The notes under the pieces are model-generated. The model searched no databases. It worked only from the letters and a program-made list of their open reading frames with translations, and was not told where the DNA came from. A stretch of DNA of 13,373 nt from positions 1-13,373 of the forward strand of contig JAYUFK010000190.1 of NCBI GenBank assembly GCA_043739325.1. The letters run 5' to 3'. The position numbers and the translations under genes were made by a program. Shown here piece by piece: positions 1 to 7,614 of the stretch; positions within the stretch are counted from its first letter, which is position 1, and every line of letters begins with the position of its first letter. This stretch comes from Roseiarcus sp043739325 (lineage in GTDB: Bacteria; Pseudomonadota; Alphaproteobacteria; Rhizobiales; Beijerinckiaceae).

Positions 1-1
1 C

Positions 2-2218
2 GTCGATGTCGTTGGCTTTCCGCCTGAAGACATTATTTTTGATCCAAACATTCTGACCGTCGCCACCGGCATCGAGGAGCACAACAACTACGCAGTGGAT
101 TTTATTGAGGCCACTCGCTGGATTAAAAATCATCTACCCCACGCCAAGGTCAGCGGCGGCGTGTCCAACGTGTCGTTTAGCTTTCGCGGCAACAATCCCG
201 TCCGCGAGGCCATGCACAGCGCATTTCTCTACCACGCCATCAAGGCTGGGATGGACATGGGCATCGTCAACGCCGGCATGCTGGAAGTGTATGAAGAGAT
301 CGAGCCAGAGCTAAAGGACCTTGTCGAAGATGCGTTGCTTAATCGACGACCCGACGCCACCGAGCGCCTCGTCAATCACGGCGAGAAACTCAAGGCCGCC
401 AGCGCAGGCACGACGGCATCCGATAAGAGAGTCGAAGAGGAATGGCGCAAAGGAACCGTCGAGGAACGTCTCTCGCATTCGCTCGTCAAGGGCATCGATC
501 TTTATATCGACATCGATACCGAGGAAGCTCGCGCCAAATTGGGCAAACCGCTGCTGGTGATTGAAGGGCCGTTGATGGACGGCATGAGCGTGGTCGGGGA
601 TTTGTTTGGCGCGGGAAAAATGTTTCTGCCGCAGGTGGTGAAATCCGCCCGCGTCATGAAGAAAGCCGTGGCGTATCTCACACCGTTCATGGAAGCCGAG
701 AAGGCAGCAATGGCGGCGCGAGGTGAAGCTGTGAAAGCGCAGGGCAAGATCGTGCTCGCGACCGTGAAAGGCGACGTCCATGACATCGGCAAGAACATTG
801 TCGGCGTCGTGCTCGCCTGCAACAATTATGAGATCATCGATCTTGGGGTGATGACGCCGGCGGCGAAAATTCTGCAAGTGGCGCGCGACGAGCAGGTCGA
901 CATCATCGGCCTCTCCGGCCTCATCACGCCCTCGCTCGACGAGATGGCGCATGTCGCGGCCGAAATGGAGCGCGAGGGGTTCGACATCCCGCTGCTGATC
1001 GGCGGCGCGACGACGAGCCGCGTGCACACGGCGGTGAAGATTCATCCGCGCTACGCCAAAGGCCAGACCGTCTATGTCAACGACGCCAGCCGCGCCGTCG
1101 GCGTCGTCGGCGCGCTGCTTTCGCCCCACACGCGCGCTTCCTACATCGAAACCACCCGCGCCGAATATCGCAAGGTCGCCGACGCGCACGCGCGCTCGGA
1201 ACTCGATAAAACGCGCCTGCCGCTCGCCAAGGCGCGCGCCAACGCGCATAAGTCCGATTGGGCCGCCTATGCGCCGTCACCCCCGAGCTTCCTCGGCACG
1301 CGCGTGTTCGAGAATTACGATCTCGCCGAGCTCGCTGGCTATATCGACTGGACGCCGTTCTTCCAGACCTGGGAGCTGAAGGGCCGCTATCCCGCTATTC
1401 TCGACGATGAAAAGCAGGGCGCTGCCGCGCGGGCCTTGTTTGCCGACGCGCAGGCGATGCTGGCCAAGATCATCGCGGAGAAATGGTTCACGCCCAAGGC
1501 GGTCGTCGGCTTCTGGCCGGCTGGCAGCGACGGCGACGACATCCAGCTTTTCAAGGACGAAGCGCGCAATGCGCCGCTGGAGAAATTCTTCACGCTGCGC
1601 CAGCAGATGACCAAACGTGACGGAAGGCCGAATGTCGCCTTGGCCGATTTCGTCGCGCCGGTCGCCAGCGGCAAGCCCGATTATGTCGGCGGCTTCGTCG
1701 TCACCGCCGGCGTCGAGGAAGAAGCCATCGCCGCGCGCTTCGCGCTCGCCAACGACGATTATTCCTCGATCATGGCCAAGGCGCTCGCCGACCGTTTCGC
1801 CGAGGCCTTCGCCGAGGCGATGCACCTGCGCGTGCGCCGCGAATTCTGGGGCTATGCGCCGGAAGAAGCTTTCGCGCCCGACGAGCTGATCGGCGAGCCC
1901 TATCGCGGCATCCGCCCCGCGCCCGGCTATCCCGCGCAGCCCGACCACACGGAAAAAGAAACGCTGTTCGCGCTGCTCGACGCCGAGAACAGAATCGGCG
2001 TCAAGCTGACCGAGAGTTTTGCGATGTGGCCGGGATCGTCCGTCTCCGGCCTCTATGTCGCCCACCCCGACGCCTATTATTTCGGCGTCGCCAAGGTCGA
2101 GCGCGATCAGGTCGAGGATTACGCGCGGCGCAAGCGCATGCCGGTCATTGAGGTTGAGCGCTGGCTCGGGCCAGTGCTGAATTATGTTGCAGGAGGGATC
2201 GCCGAGGCGGCGGAGTAG
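2..2218 (+). CDS. metH: Cobalamin-dependent methionine synthase, C-terminal part (5' end outside window)
   Basis: Transfers a methyl group from methyltetrahydrofolate through cobalamin to homocysteine, making methionine in the cytoplasm. The frame is open from base 2, so the start lies upstream; the GTG at 95 is an internal valine codon. The 738 residues seen are roughly the last 60% of a usual 1,220-1,250-residue MetH. They begin in the folate-binding barrel (EEHNNYA at residues 25-31), then the helical cap (GDLFGAGKMFLPQ near 198-210), the B12-binding domain with DVHDIG, whose His260 (779-781) is the cobalt ligand, and the reactivation domain with the S-adenosylmethionine motif RPAPGYP near residue 638. 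The homocysteine zinc site would lie outside the window. The reactivation domain is fused here rather than split off. The first 600 or so bases use more A/T-ending codons than the rest. Family assignment is very secure. Confidence 0.97.
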   Translation, partial: VDVVGFPPEDIIFDPNILTVATGIEEHNNYAVDFIEATRWIKNHLPHAKVSGGVSNVSFSFRGNNPVREAMHSAFLYHAIKAGMDMGIVNAGMLEVYEEIEPELKDLVEDALLNRRPDATERLVNHGEKLKAASAGTTASDKRVEEEWRKGTVEERLSHSLVKGIDLYIDIDTEEARAKLGKPLLVIEGPLMDGMSVVGDLFGAGKMFLPQVVKSARVMKKAVAYLTPFMEAEKAAMAARGEAVKAQGKIVLATVKGDVHDIGKNIVGVVLACNNYEIIDLGVMTPAAKILQVARDEQVDIIGLSGLITPSLDEMAHVAAEMEREGFDIPLLIGGATTSRVHTAVKIHPRYAKGQTVYVNDASRAVGVVGALLSPHTRASYIETTRAEYRKVADAHARSELDKTRLPLAKARANAHKSDWAAYAPSPPSFLGTRVFENYDLAELAGYIDWTPFFQTWELKGRYPAILDDEKQGAAARALFADAQAMLAKIIAEKWFTPKAVVGFWPAGSDGDDIQLFKDEARNAPLEKFFTLRQQMTKRDGRPNVALADFVAPVASGKPDYVGGFVVTAGVEEEAIAARFALANDDYSSIMAKALADRFAEAFAEAMHLRVRREFWGYAPEEAFAPDELIGEPYRGIRPAPGYPAQPDHTEKETLFALLDAENRIGVKLTESFAMWPGSSVSGLYVAHPDAYYFGVAKVERDQVEDYARRKRMPVIEVERWLGPVLNYVAGGIAEAAE

Positions 2219-2222
2219 GCTT

Positions 2223-2254
2223 GAGGACTTCCTCCGTGAGCTTCGGAGGGCCTC
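2223..2254 (+). terminator. Hairpin downstream of metH, candidate terminator
   Basis: Five bases past the metH stop, CCTCCG (2231-2236) and CGGAGG (2244-2249) form a perfect six-pair stem with a seven-base loop, and GAGG (2223-2226) can pair with CCTC (2251-2254) to extend it past a bulge. No good T-run follows, only a short ATTATT stretch near 2260. It may end metH transcription or protect the 3' end. It sits between two converging genes. Confidence 0.5.
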
Positions 2255-2329
2255 GGCCATTATTCGCAAAGCATGCCGCCGACGCTTCGATTGAGACCAT
2301 CTCATCGGGAATCGTTCATACGAACGGTT

Positions 2330-3025
2330 TCAGGTCTGGCGCAGAAACGCACCTATCTCAGCCCGGAGCCGCTCAAGGTCGCCAATCGTCGCCGGCTCGC
2401 CAGCAGCATTCAGGCGGGCGAGAATAGCTTTCGCCGCTTCAACGAAGCGGCGTTCGCCAGACAAAAGATAGCCCTTGTTCGCCCTTTCGAATGCGATTGC
2501 GCAATCGATGGATCGTGCATTGAGAGCGACGTCAAGAAGAGTGTCCTCATAGTGAATCAGGTCTCCAATCGCATCGAGCGCTTGTCCCAATTTCCGTCGA
2601 AAATTGTCTTCTTGTCCAGGAGCATAATTTATCCAGTCAGTGCGCGATATATCGGACGGCGCCTTCGCCTGATCTGACTTTACGATGATGAGCGGCTTTC
2701 CGCACATCGCGGCGAATCCCAATTCGAGCATGATATTTGCTAGCGCTGTAAACCGGGTTTCGTGCGAAAAAATTGCGACGGTAAATCCTGTAGACCGAAT
2801 CAGGCCGAGGATTCGTTCAAGGAAATCCTTTCCTCCGGTAGACCCATCCGCATCCGTAATTGGAAAACCACGCGCTTCAAATACCTCTCGAACGATCTCC
2901 GTCATTCGTTGATCAATTTCGGGAGGTTCTCCCAATTGCCGCATTACAAACGCATGCTTGGGCAAGAGCCGCTTCGGCGTCGAGTCGAGAACCGCCTCAG
3001 TAAGAGGCGAAAACACGAGGGGCAC
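2330..3025 (-). CDS. Protein with nucleoside-deoxyribosyltransferase/TIR-like Rossmannoid core
   Basis: Not a gene I can name. The 231 residues have the layout of the nucleoside 2-deoxyribosyltransferase/TIR-like nucleotide-binding fold: a first strand at residues 24-30 (HAFVMRQ), a second around GFPITDAD (53-60), helix-strand KDFLERILGLI to VAIFS (66-87), then ANIMLELGFAAMCGKP (96-111), where Glu101 in ELGFA sits where those families keep their catalytic glutamate. The last 80 or so residues look helical, with no known domain. Start is GTG at 3025-3023, overlapping the stop of the upstream small gene (TAGTG), with AGGA at 3033-3036 seven bases upstream, so translation is probably coupled. 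GC is near 52% in a 60-base hand count at 2521-2580, well below flanking genes, suggesting transfer. An enzyme cleaving a nucleotide or NAD, perhaps in defence, is possible but is inference; a catalytically inactive ligand-binding domain is equally open. Confidence 0.8.
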   Translation of the reverse strand: MPLVFSPLTEAVLDSTPKRLLPKHAFVMRQLGEPPEIDQRMTEIVREVFEARGFPITDADGSTGGKDFLERILGLIRSTGFTVAIFSHETRFTALANIMLELGFAAMCGKPLIIVKSDQAKAPSDISRTDWINYAPGQEDNFRRKLGQALDAIGDLIHYEDTLLDVALNARSIDCAIAFERANKGYLLSGERRFVEAAKAILARLNAAGEPATIGDLERLRAEIGAFLRQT

Positions 3026-3201
3026 TACTTTTTCCTGGTAAGGTCCTTAATTCCTTTATACGGGCCGGGCGACTTCTTTTGATCGACGATGCGCCCAGTA
3101 TCCGTATCTATCTTAACATACCGATTTGTGACGGGATTCATAGTCTGCGCACGACTTTTCACCGCACCTGATCGACTGGATTGACCAGTATTCTTTCCCA
3201 T
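3025..3201 (-). CDS. Small basic protein upstream of the NDT/TIR-like gene
   Basis: Unrecognised function. A 58-residue protein from the ATG at 3201 has about 14 Lys/Arg against 4 acidic residues. It has a Ser/Gly-rich basic N-terminus and a C-terminal stretch of the kind seen in small basic bacterial proteins of unknown role (NPVTNRYVKIDTDTG, then PGPYKGI). An upstream in-frame ATG at 3258 would add 19 residues (beginning MFLNVCPTQ) that look unlike the rest; neither start has a strong ribosome site, and I prefer 3201 on composition. Its TAG stop overlaps the GTG of the next gene by one base, so the two form one transcription unit and the short protein may partner with or regulate the larger one (inference). 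Hand-counted GC across 3181-3240 is about 47%. Confidence 0.6.
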   Translation of the reverse strand: MGKNTGQSSRSGAVKSRAQTMNPVTNRYVKIDTDTGRIVDQKKSPGPYKGIKDLTRKK

Positions 3202-3397
3202 TTCGAAACCCACAGTGGAAAAGTCCGAACATTGCGTCGGACAAACATTCAAAAACATTCTCGCATCGGTTGCTCAGAAACTCAACTAATTAGTCGTAAT
3301 ATCGCGTGGTCAAGGGACGATATTCGCGAACAGATTCCACTTGCCGCAGTTGAAACAATCAGCCTATCTCCCTCGATCCGCTCGCAGAGACGCCAGC
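3202..3397. promoter_or_regulatory. Divergent intergenic region with a 10-base palindrome
   Basis: About 200 AT-richer bases separate the leftward small basic gene from the rightward sugar dehydrogenase, so promoters for both should lie here. A perfect ten-base palindrome, ACTAATTAGT, sits at 3285-3294 and could be an operator half-way between them. I see no clean -35/-10 pair for either direction. No RNA gene is recognisable. Confidence 0.35.
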
Positions 3398-4342
3398 ATG
3401 AAAACCTACACAATCGCCATCATCGGCGTCGGCAAGATCGCTCAAGACCAGCACCTGCCCGTCATCGCCAAAGACAAGCGCTTCAAGCTCGCGGCGCTCG
3501 TCAGCCAGCGCGGCGTCGCGCGACAGGGGGTTGCCTCTTTCCATACACCGGCCGAGCTTTACGCCGCCGTGCCCCACCTTGATGCAGTAGCAATCTGCAC
3601 GCCGCCGCATGTGCGCCATTCCATCGCGCGCGAGGCGCTCGATGCGGGCAAGCAAGTCCTGCTGGAAAAGCCGCCGGCGCCGACGATGGCGGAGATGCAC
3701 GATCTCACCGTCTATGCCGCGGCGAAGCGCCGCGTGATCTTCGCGACATGGCATTCGCAATACAACGAGGGCGTCGACCTGGCGAAGAAGCTGATGGCCG
3801 AACGCAAGATTCGCAGCCTGCATATCGAGTGGAAGGAAGACGTCAAGCGCTGGCACCCCGGCCAGGACTGGATCTGGGATGCTGGCAATTTCGGCGTGTT
3901 CGATCCCGGCATCAACGCGCTATCGATCTTCACCAAGATCATGCCGCAGCCGGCCTTCATCCAGAGCTGCGAATTGTTGTTTCCGGCCAACCGCGACACG
4001 CCGATTGCCGCCTCGCTGACGATGAAAAGCGCGGCGACAGAGAGCGCCTCGACCAAACTGACGGCCGAATTCGACTGGCGGCAGGAAGGCGAGCAGAGCT
4101 GGAATATCGACATCGCGCTCGACGACGGCGCGAAACTGCGCCTCACCGACGGCGGCTCGAAACTCTGGGTCAATGGCGCGATGCGGTTTGAAGCGCCGAT
4201 GGCGGAATACGAGGGGATCTATCGTCATTTCGCCGCACTGCTCGACAAGGGCGCGAGCGCGATGGACGCCGCGCCGTTCCAGCTCGTCGCCGACGCGTTC
4301 CTTGTCGGCCGACGGCAAACGACAGCCTCGTTCAACTGGTGA
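3398..4342 (+). CDS. D-galactose / L-arabinose 1-dehydrogenase (Gfo/Idh/MocA family)
   Basis: NAD(P)-dependent oxidation of an aldose at C1 to the lactone, entry step of non-phosphorylative galactose or arabinose breakdown. The 314 residues match the Azospirillum-type enzyme in length and layout: Rossmann loop GVGKIA at 10-15 followed by QDQHLP, the family EKP at 90-92 with Lys91, then WKEDV (145-149), WHPGQ (152-156) and FDPGIN (168-173), where Asp169 and Asn173 are the expected acid-base and substrate residues. The ATG at 3398 is chosen because GVGKIA then falls at the usual position; the frame stays open 19 codons further upstream (ATG at 3341) but that stretch adds nothing conserved. It overlaps or abuts the GlpM-like gene at its 3' end. 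Sugar preference cannot be read from sequence; galactose and arabinose are the best guesses, other aldoses possible. Confidence 0.88.
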   Translation: MKTYTIAIIGVGKIAQDQHLPVIAKDKRFKLAALVSQRGVARQGVASFHTPAELYAAVPHLDAVAICTPPHVRHSIAREALDAGKQVLLEKPPAPTMAEMHDLTVYAAAKRRVIFATWHSQYNEGVDLAKKLMAERKIRSLHIEWKEDVKRWHPGQDWIWDAGNFGVFDPGINALSIFTKIMPQPAFIQSCELLFPANRDTPIAASLTMKSAATESASTKLTAEFDWRQEGEQSWNIDIALDDGAKLRLTDGGSKLWVNGAMRFEAPMAEYEGIYRHFAALLDKGASAMDAAPFQLVADAFLVGRRQTTASFNW

Positions 4343-4350
4343 GGCGCGAA

Positions 4351-4680
4351 ATGGATGTCGTCTGGAAAGGCCTTCTCGGCGGCATTGTCACCGCGCTGGT
4401 CGTGCTGGCTTCACGGCGCGGCAACGTGCTGCCCGGCATCCTGCCGCTCGCGCCGACTTTCGCGATCATCGCGCTGCTTGCGGTCGGCTCGAAGGGCGAT
4501 GCTGACGGCTTCAAACTCGCCGCGCTGTCGTCGCTCAAGACGATCCCCGCCTACCTGATATTTCTCGCCAGCTGCTATCTGCTGATCGATCGCGTCGACT
4601 ATCGCCTCGCAATTATCGGCGGCCTTGTCGCGTGGCTCATCGCCGCCGCGGCGATATTTCTGGCGCCGAGACTGTTTTGA
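4351..4680 (+). CDS. GlpM-like small integral membrane protein
   Basis: A 109-residue very hydrophobic protein with four likely membrane segments (about 4-20, 26-45, 58-77, 84-105). The stretch LPGILPLAPTFAIIAL and the later IPAYLIFLASCYLL resemble the GlpM family, small inner-membrane proteins first noted for an effect on alginate production in Pseudomonas and otherwise of unknown role. The ATG at 4351 has GAGG at 4341-4344 six bases upstream, better than the GTG at 4339, which would overlap the dehydrogenase stop. It lies eight bases after that stop, so the two are surely co-transcribed. Its end is only three bases from the convergent mtlK-like gene. The family call is moderately sure; the function is not known. 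Confidence 0.75.
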   Translation: MDVVWKGLLGGIVTALVVLASRRGNVLPGILPLAPTFAIIALLAVGSKGDADGFKLAALSSLKTIPAYLIFLASCYLLIDRVDYRLAIIGGLVAWLIAAAAIFLAPRLF

Positions 4681-4683
4681 AAG

Positions 4684-6162
4684 CTACAGCTTCTCCTCGA
4701 GATAGAGCCCGATCGTCGCGCGCACGCCATGCGCCCACAATTGCGTCAGCGCGCGCGTGAACGCGGCGACATAGATCGGGCTCTTGGCCGCCTCGCCAAA
4801 GATGTCGCCCATCGACAGGAACGCGGCGGGATCGGTCTTGGCCTGGCGCGCGAGTCCGTGGACGCGATCCCAGATCGGATCGTTCGGCGCGATCGTCTTG
4901 CCGCTCTCGCTCTCGCCGTAGCAGTAGCGGCACCACAGCGCGGAAACCAGCGCAAGACCGGCGACGTTGCCATTCGTCTTCAGGCGATCCGCGACTGTCG
5001 GCAGGATGAATTTCGGCTGACGGTTGGAGCCATCGAAGCACAGACGCGTAATCGTATCGCCGATCTTCGGATTGGCGAAGCGCCGCTCGATCAGCATGCG
5101 ATAATCCTCCAGCGCGACGCCAGGCGGGGGCGGTACGGTCGGAATGATTTCTTGCTTCGTCAGCTTGGCGAGGAGATCGCGCACCTGGCGGTCTTCCATC
5201 GCCTCGTGGACGAAATGGATGTCGAGCAGCGCGGCGGGATAGGCGATCGTCGCATGGCCGCCGTTGAGGATGCGGATTTTCATCAGTTCGAACGGCGCGA
5301 CGTCCGACACAAATTCGACGCCGACCTTTTCCAGCGCCGGACGGCCCATCGGGAACTTGTCTTCGAGCACCCATTGGCGGAACGTCTCGCAGAACACCGG
5401 CCAATTGTCCTCGACGCCGAAATTGTCGAGCAGCAGCTTGCGCTCGCGCTCGGTTGTTCCCGGCGTGATGCGGTCGACCATGGAATTGGGGAACGCGACG
5501 TTGGCGCGAATCCATTGCGCAAGGTCGGCGTCGACCAACGCCGCTAGGCCCGCGACGGCGTCTTCCGTCACATGGCCATTGCCGGGGATGTTGTCGCAGG
5601 ACATCACCGTGAACGGCGCGACGCCGGCCGCCCGGCGACGCTTGAGGCCCGCGACGACCAGCCCGAACACGGTTTTCGGCGCGTCGCCATGGGCGGCGTC
5701 ATAGACGATGTCGGCATGCCCAACGTCGAACTTCTGCGACGCCGGATCGATGTAATAGCCGCCTTCGGTGATCGTCATTGAAACGATGCGGATGGCGGGA
5801 TCGAGCAGTTTTTTCAGGATCGCCGCGCCATCGCCCGGCTGGATATAGTCGATCATCGCGCTGGTGATGCGCGCGCTGGAAGAATCCGCCTCCTGCTCGA
5901 CCACGGTCGAGAGCAAGTCCTGTCCCAAGAGCTTGCGCCTGATATCCTCGTCGACGGCGCGCACGCTGGCGCCAACTATTCCCCAGTTGCGATCCAATCC
6001 CTGGCTGAATAATTCGTCGAGATAGACCGCCTGATGCGCGCGGTGAAAATTGCCGACGCCAAAGTGCAGGATGCCGGCGCTCAGATCGCTCTTGCGATAA
6101 CGCGGGACCGCGACATTTTTCGGCAGGTTCGGCAGGGCGTTGGCAGAGAGTTTGATGCTCAT
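4684..6162 (-). CDS. mtlK: Mannitol 2-dehydrogenase-like polyol dehydrogenase
   Basis: Polyol-specific long-chain dehydrogenase that oxidises D-mannitol to D-fructose (or arabitol to xylulose) with NAD. At 492 residues it is nearly the length of the characterised Pseudomonas enzyme (493), and the catalytic set falls at the same numbers: Lys295, Asn300 and His303 in MKIRILNGGH. Other family marks are the N-terminal GVGNFHRAHQA loop, TITEGGYYID, SCDNIPGNG and FPNSMVDRITP. The ATG at 6162 has AGGG a few bases upstream (AGGGAAAAATG). Related family members reduce fructuronate or tagaturonate, so a hexuronate role is the main alternative, but overall similarity is to mannitol dehydrogenase. It follows the aldo/keto reductase gene on the same strand, with a terminator-like hairpin between them. 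Confidence 0.87.
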   Translation of the reverse strand: MSIKLSANALPNLPKNVAVPRYRKSDLSAGILHFGVGNFHRAHQAVYLDELFSQGLDRNWGIVGASVRAVDEDIRRKLLGQDLLSTVVEQEADSSSARITSAMIDYIQPGDGAAILKKLLDPAIRIVSMTITEGGYYIDPASQKFDVGHADIVYDAAHGDAPKTVFGLVVAGLKRRRAAGVAPFTVMSCDNIPGNGHVTEDAVAGLAALVDADLAQWIRANVAFPNSMVDRITPGTTERERKLLLDNFGVEDNWPVFCETFRQWVLEDKFPMGRPALEKVGVEFVSDVAPFELMKIRILNGGHATIAYPAALLDIHFVHEAMEDRQVRDLLAKLTKQEIIPTVPPPPGVALEDYRMLIERRFANPKIGDTITRLCFDGSNRQPKFILPTVADRLKTNGNVAGLALVSALWCRYCYGESESGKTIAPNDPIWDRVHGLARQAKTDPAAFLSMGDIFGEAAKSPIYVAAFTRALTQLWAHGVRATIGLYLEEKL

Positions 6163-6265
6163 TTTTCCCTGCGCGCCCTGTTTGAGGATCAGCCTGCGGG
6201 ACGCGCCCGAGGCGTTCGCGCCTGCGCGACACGATCCGGCAAAGCCTCCCGATCCAATGGAATAA

Positions 6266-6297
6266 ACGCCCGCCGCCGACTTGCCAAGAGCGGGCGT
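6266..6297 (-). terminator. Rho-independent terminator after the aldo/keto reductase gene
   Basis: A perfect eight-base inverted repeat, ACGCCCGC (6266-6273) and GCGGGCGT (6290-6297), lies five bases past the aldo/keto reductase stop. Read leftward, the GC-rich stem runs into TTTATT, a short but usable T-tract. It would separate the reductase transcript from the mtlK-like gene. Confidence 0.65.
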
Positions 6298-6301
6298 AGG
6301 C

Positions 6302-7357
6302 TCAGGTCAGATAAGGCGCGAGAAGCGCCAGATCGGCGGCGCCGAGCCGGTCCTTCGCCGTCCAGGCCTGATGCCAGTAGGGATAGAGCAGCGGCGGCTG
6401 GCTTACCTTGTCGAGTTTGGCGCGCTCTTCAACGGATAGTTTCAGGTCCGCGGCGGCAAGATTGTCGCGGAACTGCGCTTCGTTGCGCCCGCCGATGATG
6501 GCCGAGACGATTCCGGGCCGACCTAGTAGCCAAGCCAGCGCGATTTGCGCCGCGGAAACGCCACGCGTCTCGCCGATGGCGACGAGCGTATCGATAATAT
6601 CCCACAGCCGGATTTCGTCGCGGATCGGCGGCTCTTTCCAGCCGGCGAACTGCCGCGTGCCCTCCGGCGCCGCCTTGTTGCGCCGATGCTTGCCCGACAA
6701 CAGGCCGCCGGCAATGGGGCTCCAGACGAGAATGCCAAGGCCTTGATCGATCGCGATGGGAACAAGCTCGTACTCCGCTTCGCGCGCCTCCAGCGTGTAG
6801 TGGATCTGTTGCGAAATAAAGGGAATGCGGCCGTCGCGGCGAGCGATTTCCATCGCTTTCATCACATGCCAGCCGGAATAATTCGAGCAGCCGATATAGC
6901 GCACCTTGCCGTGGCGAACGAGCGAGTCGAGCGCCTCCAGCGTCTCCTCAAGCGGCGTCTGGCCGTCCCATTGATGCACCTGATAGAGGTCGATCACGTC
7001 GGTGCGCAGGCGCTTCAGGCTGGCCTCGCATTCGCGGATCAGATGCCAGCGCGACAGGCCGCGATCGTTCGGACCTTCGCCCATCGGAAAGCGCGCCTTG
7101 GTCGCCAGCAGCACGCCGCCCTTGCGCGCGCCGCCCATCGCCTCGCCGATGATCTCTTCCGAAGCGCCAGCCGAATAGACGTTGGCGGTGTCGATCAGAT
7201 TGACGCCAGCGTCGATCATGACATCGATCAACCGCCGCACTTCCGAAAGCTCGACATTGCCGACCTTGGCGAACCCGCCCTTGCCGCCAATCGTCATCGT
7301 GCCCATCGTCAGGGTGGAGACCTTGAGGCCGGAACGGCCGAGCAGGCGGTATTCCAT
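6302..7357 (-). CDS. Aldo/keto reductase
   Basis: NAD(P)H-dependent TIM-barrel oxidoreductase acting on a carbonyl or sugar. The 351 residues hold the full catalytic set: Asp56 and Tyr61 in DTANVYS, Lys87 in ATKARF and His128 in VHQWD. IIGGRN near the C-terminus fits the nucleotide-binding end of the barrel. The ATG at 7357 is set by AGGAGA eight bases upstream; the 25 codons open upstream of it (to 7432) would run through the promoter and are rejected. Its substrate is unknown. Being divergent from the LgoD/UxaB-like pair across a shared control region, it may act on the same sugar acid, for example reducing D-galacturonate to L-galactonate as a fungal reductase does, but this is speculation; many close relatives are broad-range reductases. 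Confidence 0.88.
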   Translation of the reverse strand: MEYRLLGRSGLKVSTLTMGTMTIGGKGGFAKVGNVELSEVRRLIDVMIDAGVNLIDTANVYSAGASEEIIGEAMGGARKGGVLLATKARFPMGEGPNDRGLSRWHLIRECEASLKRLRTDVIDLYQVHQWDGQTPLEETLEALDSLVRHGKVRYIGCSNYSGWHVMKAMEIARRDGRIPFISQQIHYTLEAREAEYELVPIAIDQGLGILVWSPIAGGLLSGKHRRNKAAPEGTRQFAGWKEPPIRDEIRLWDIIDTLVAIGETRGVSAAQIALAWLLGRPGIVSAIIGGRNEAQFRDNLAAADLKLSVEERAKLDKVSQPPLLYPYWHQAWTAKDRLGAADLALLAPYLT

Positions 7358-7403
7358 GGGGTTTGTCTCCTGATCTCTTGCCGGCGCGTTATAGTCAGAC
7401 AAA

Positions 7404-7432
7404 TTGATAGGAGTGGCTGCGGAGCGCGTCAA
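7404..7432 (-). promoter_or_regulatory. Promoter of the aldo/keto reductase gene
   Basis: On the minus strand, TTGACG (7432-7427) is followed after exactly 17 bases by TATCAA (7409-7404), a good housekeeping-type -35/-10 pair. Transcription would start near 7397, leaving about 40 bases of leader before the ATG at 7357. Confidence 0.55.
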
Positions 7433-7453
7433 TCCGGGGCTGGCGTTACCCAG

Positions 7454-7487
7454 GTCAAAACAATTTGACGATTTGCGGCAAATGCCG
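7454..7487. promoter_or_regulatory. Two adjacent dyads, candidate operators of the divergent sugar-acid genes
   Basis: GTCAAA (7454-7459) and TTTGAC (7464-7469) form a perfect inverted repeat around ACAA; six bases further, CGGCA (7476-7480) and TGCCG (7483-7487) form a second around AA, overlapped by ATTTG/CAAAT (7471-7483). They lie upstream of both the leftward reductase promoter and the rightward zinc dehydrogenase, where a regulator of sugar-acid genes would bind. No regulator gene is present in the window. Confidence 0.4.
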
Positions 7488-7560
7488 TTGCCAAATTATG
7501 GCCCTGCGAATTCTATTTTTGCGCGGACTAGGCGATATGATCTTGCAGGGAGGAGCTAGC

Positions 7561-7614
7561 ATGTCAGTCAGCGAAAGTATTGGAAGCGTCGGCCGCCGAG
7601 GGCGCCCGCAATGA
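7561..7614 (+). CDS. 17-codon leader ORF ahead of the zinc dehydrogenase
   Basis: An ATG at 7561 preceded by a very strong ribosome site (GGGAGGAG at 7548-7555, five bases away) opens a 17-residue frame (MSVSESIGSVGRRGRPQ). Its TGA (7612-7614) overlaps the ATG of the next gene at 7611 as ATGA, the classic arrangement for translational coupling. No run of one amino acid suggests attenuation. It could be a true leader peptide that loads ribosomes for the dehydrogenase, or a chance ORF in which the dehydrogenase uses its own weaker GAGGG at 7598-7602. Confidence 0.4.
   Translation: MSVSESIGSVGRRGRPQ

Noticed and set aside
1277..2305. 342-codon minus-strand frame opposite metH
   Set aside because: Mirror of the MetH reactivation domain, with no ribosome site or recognisable motif.
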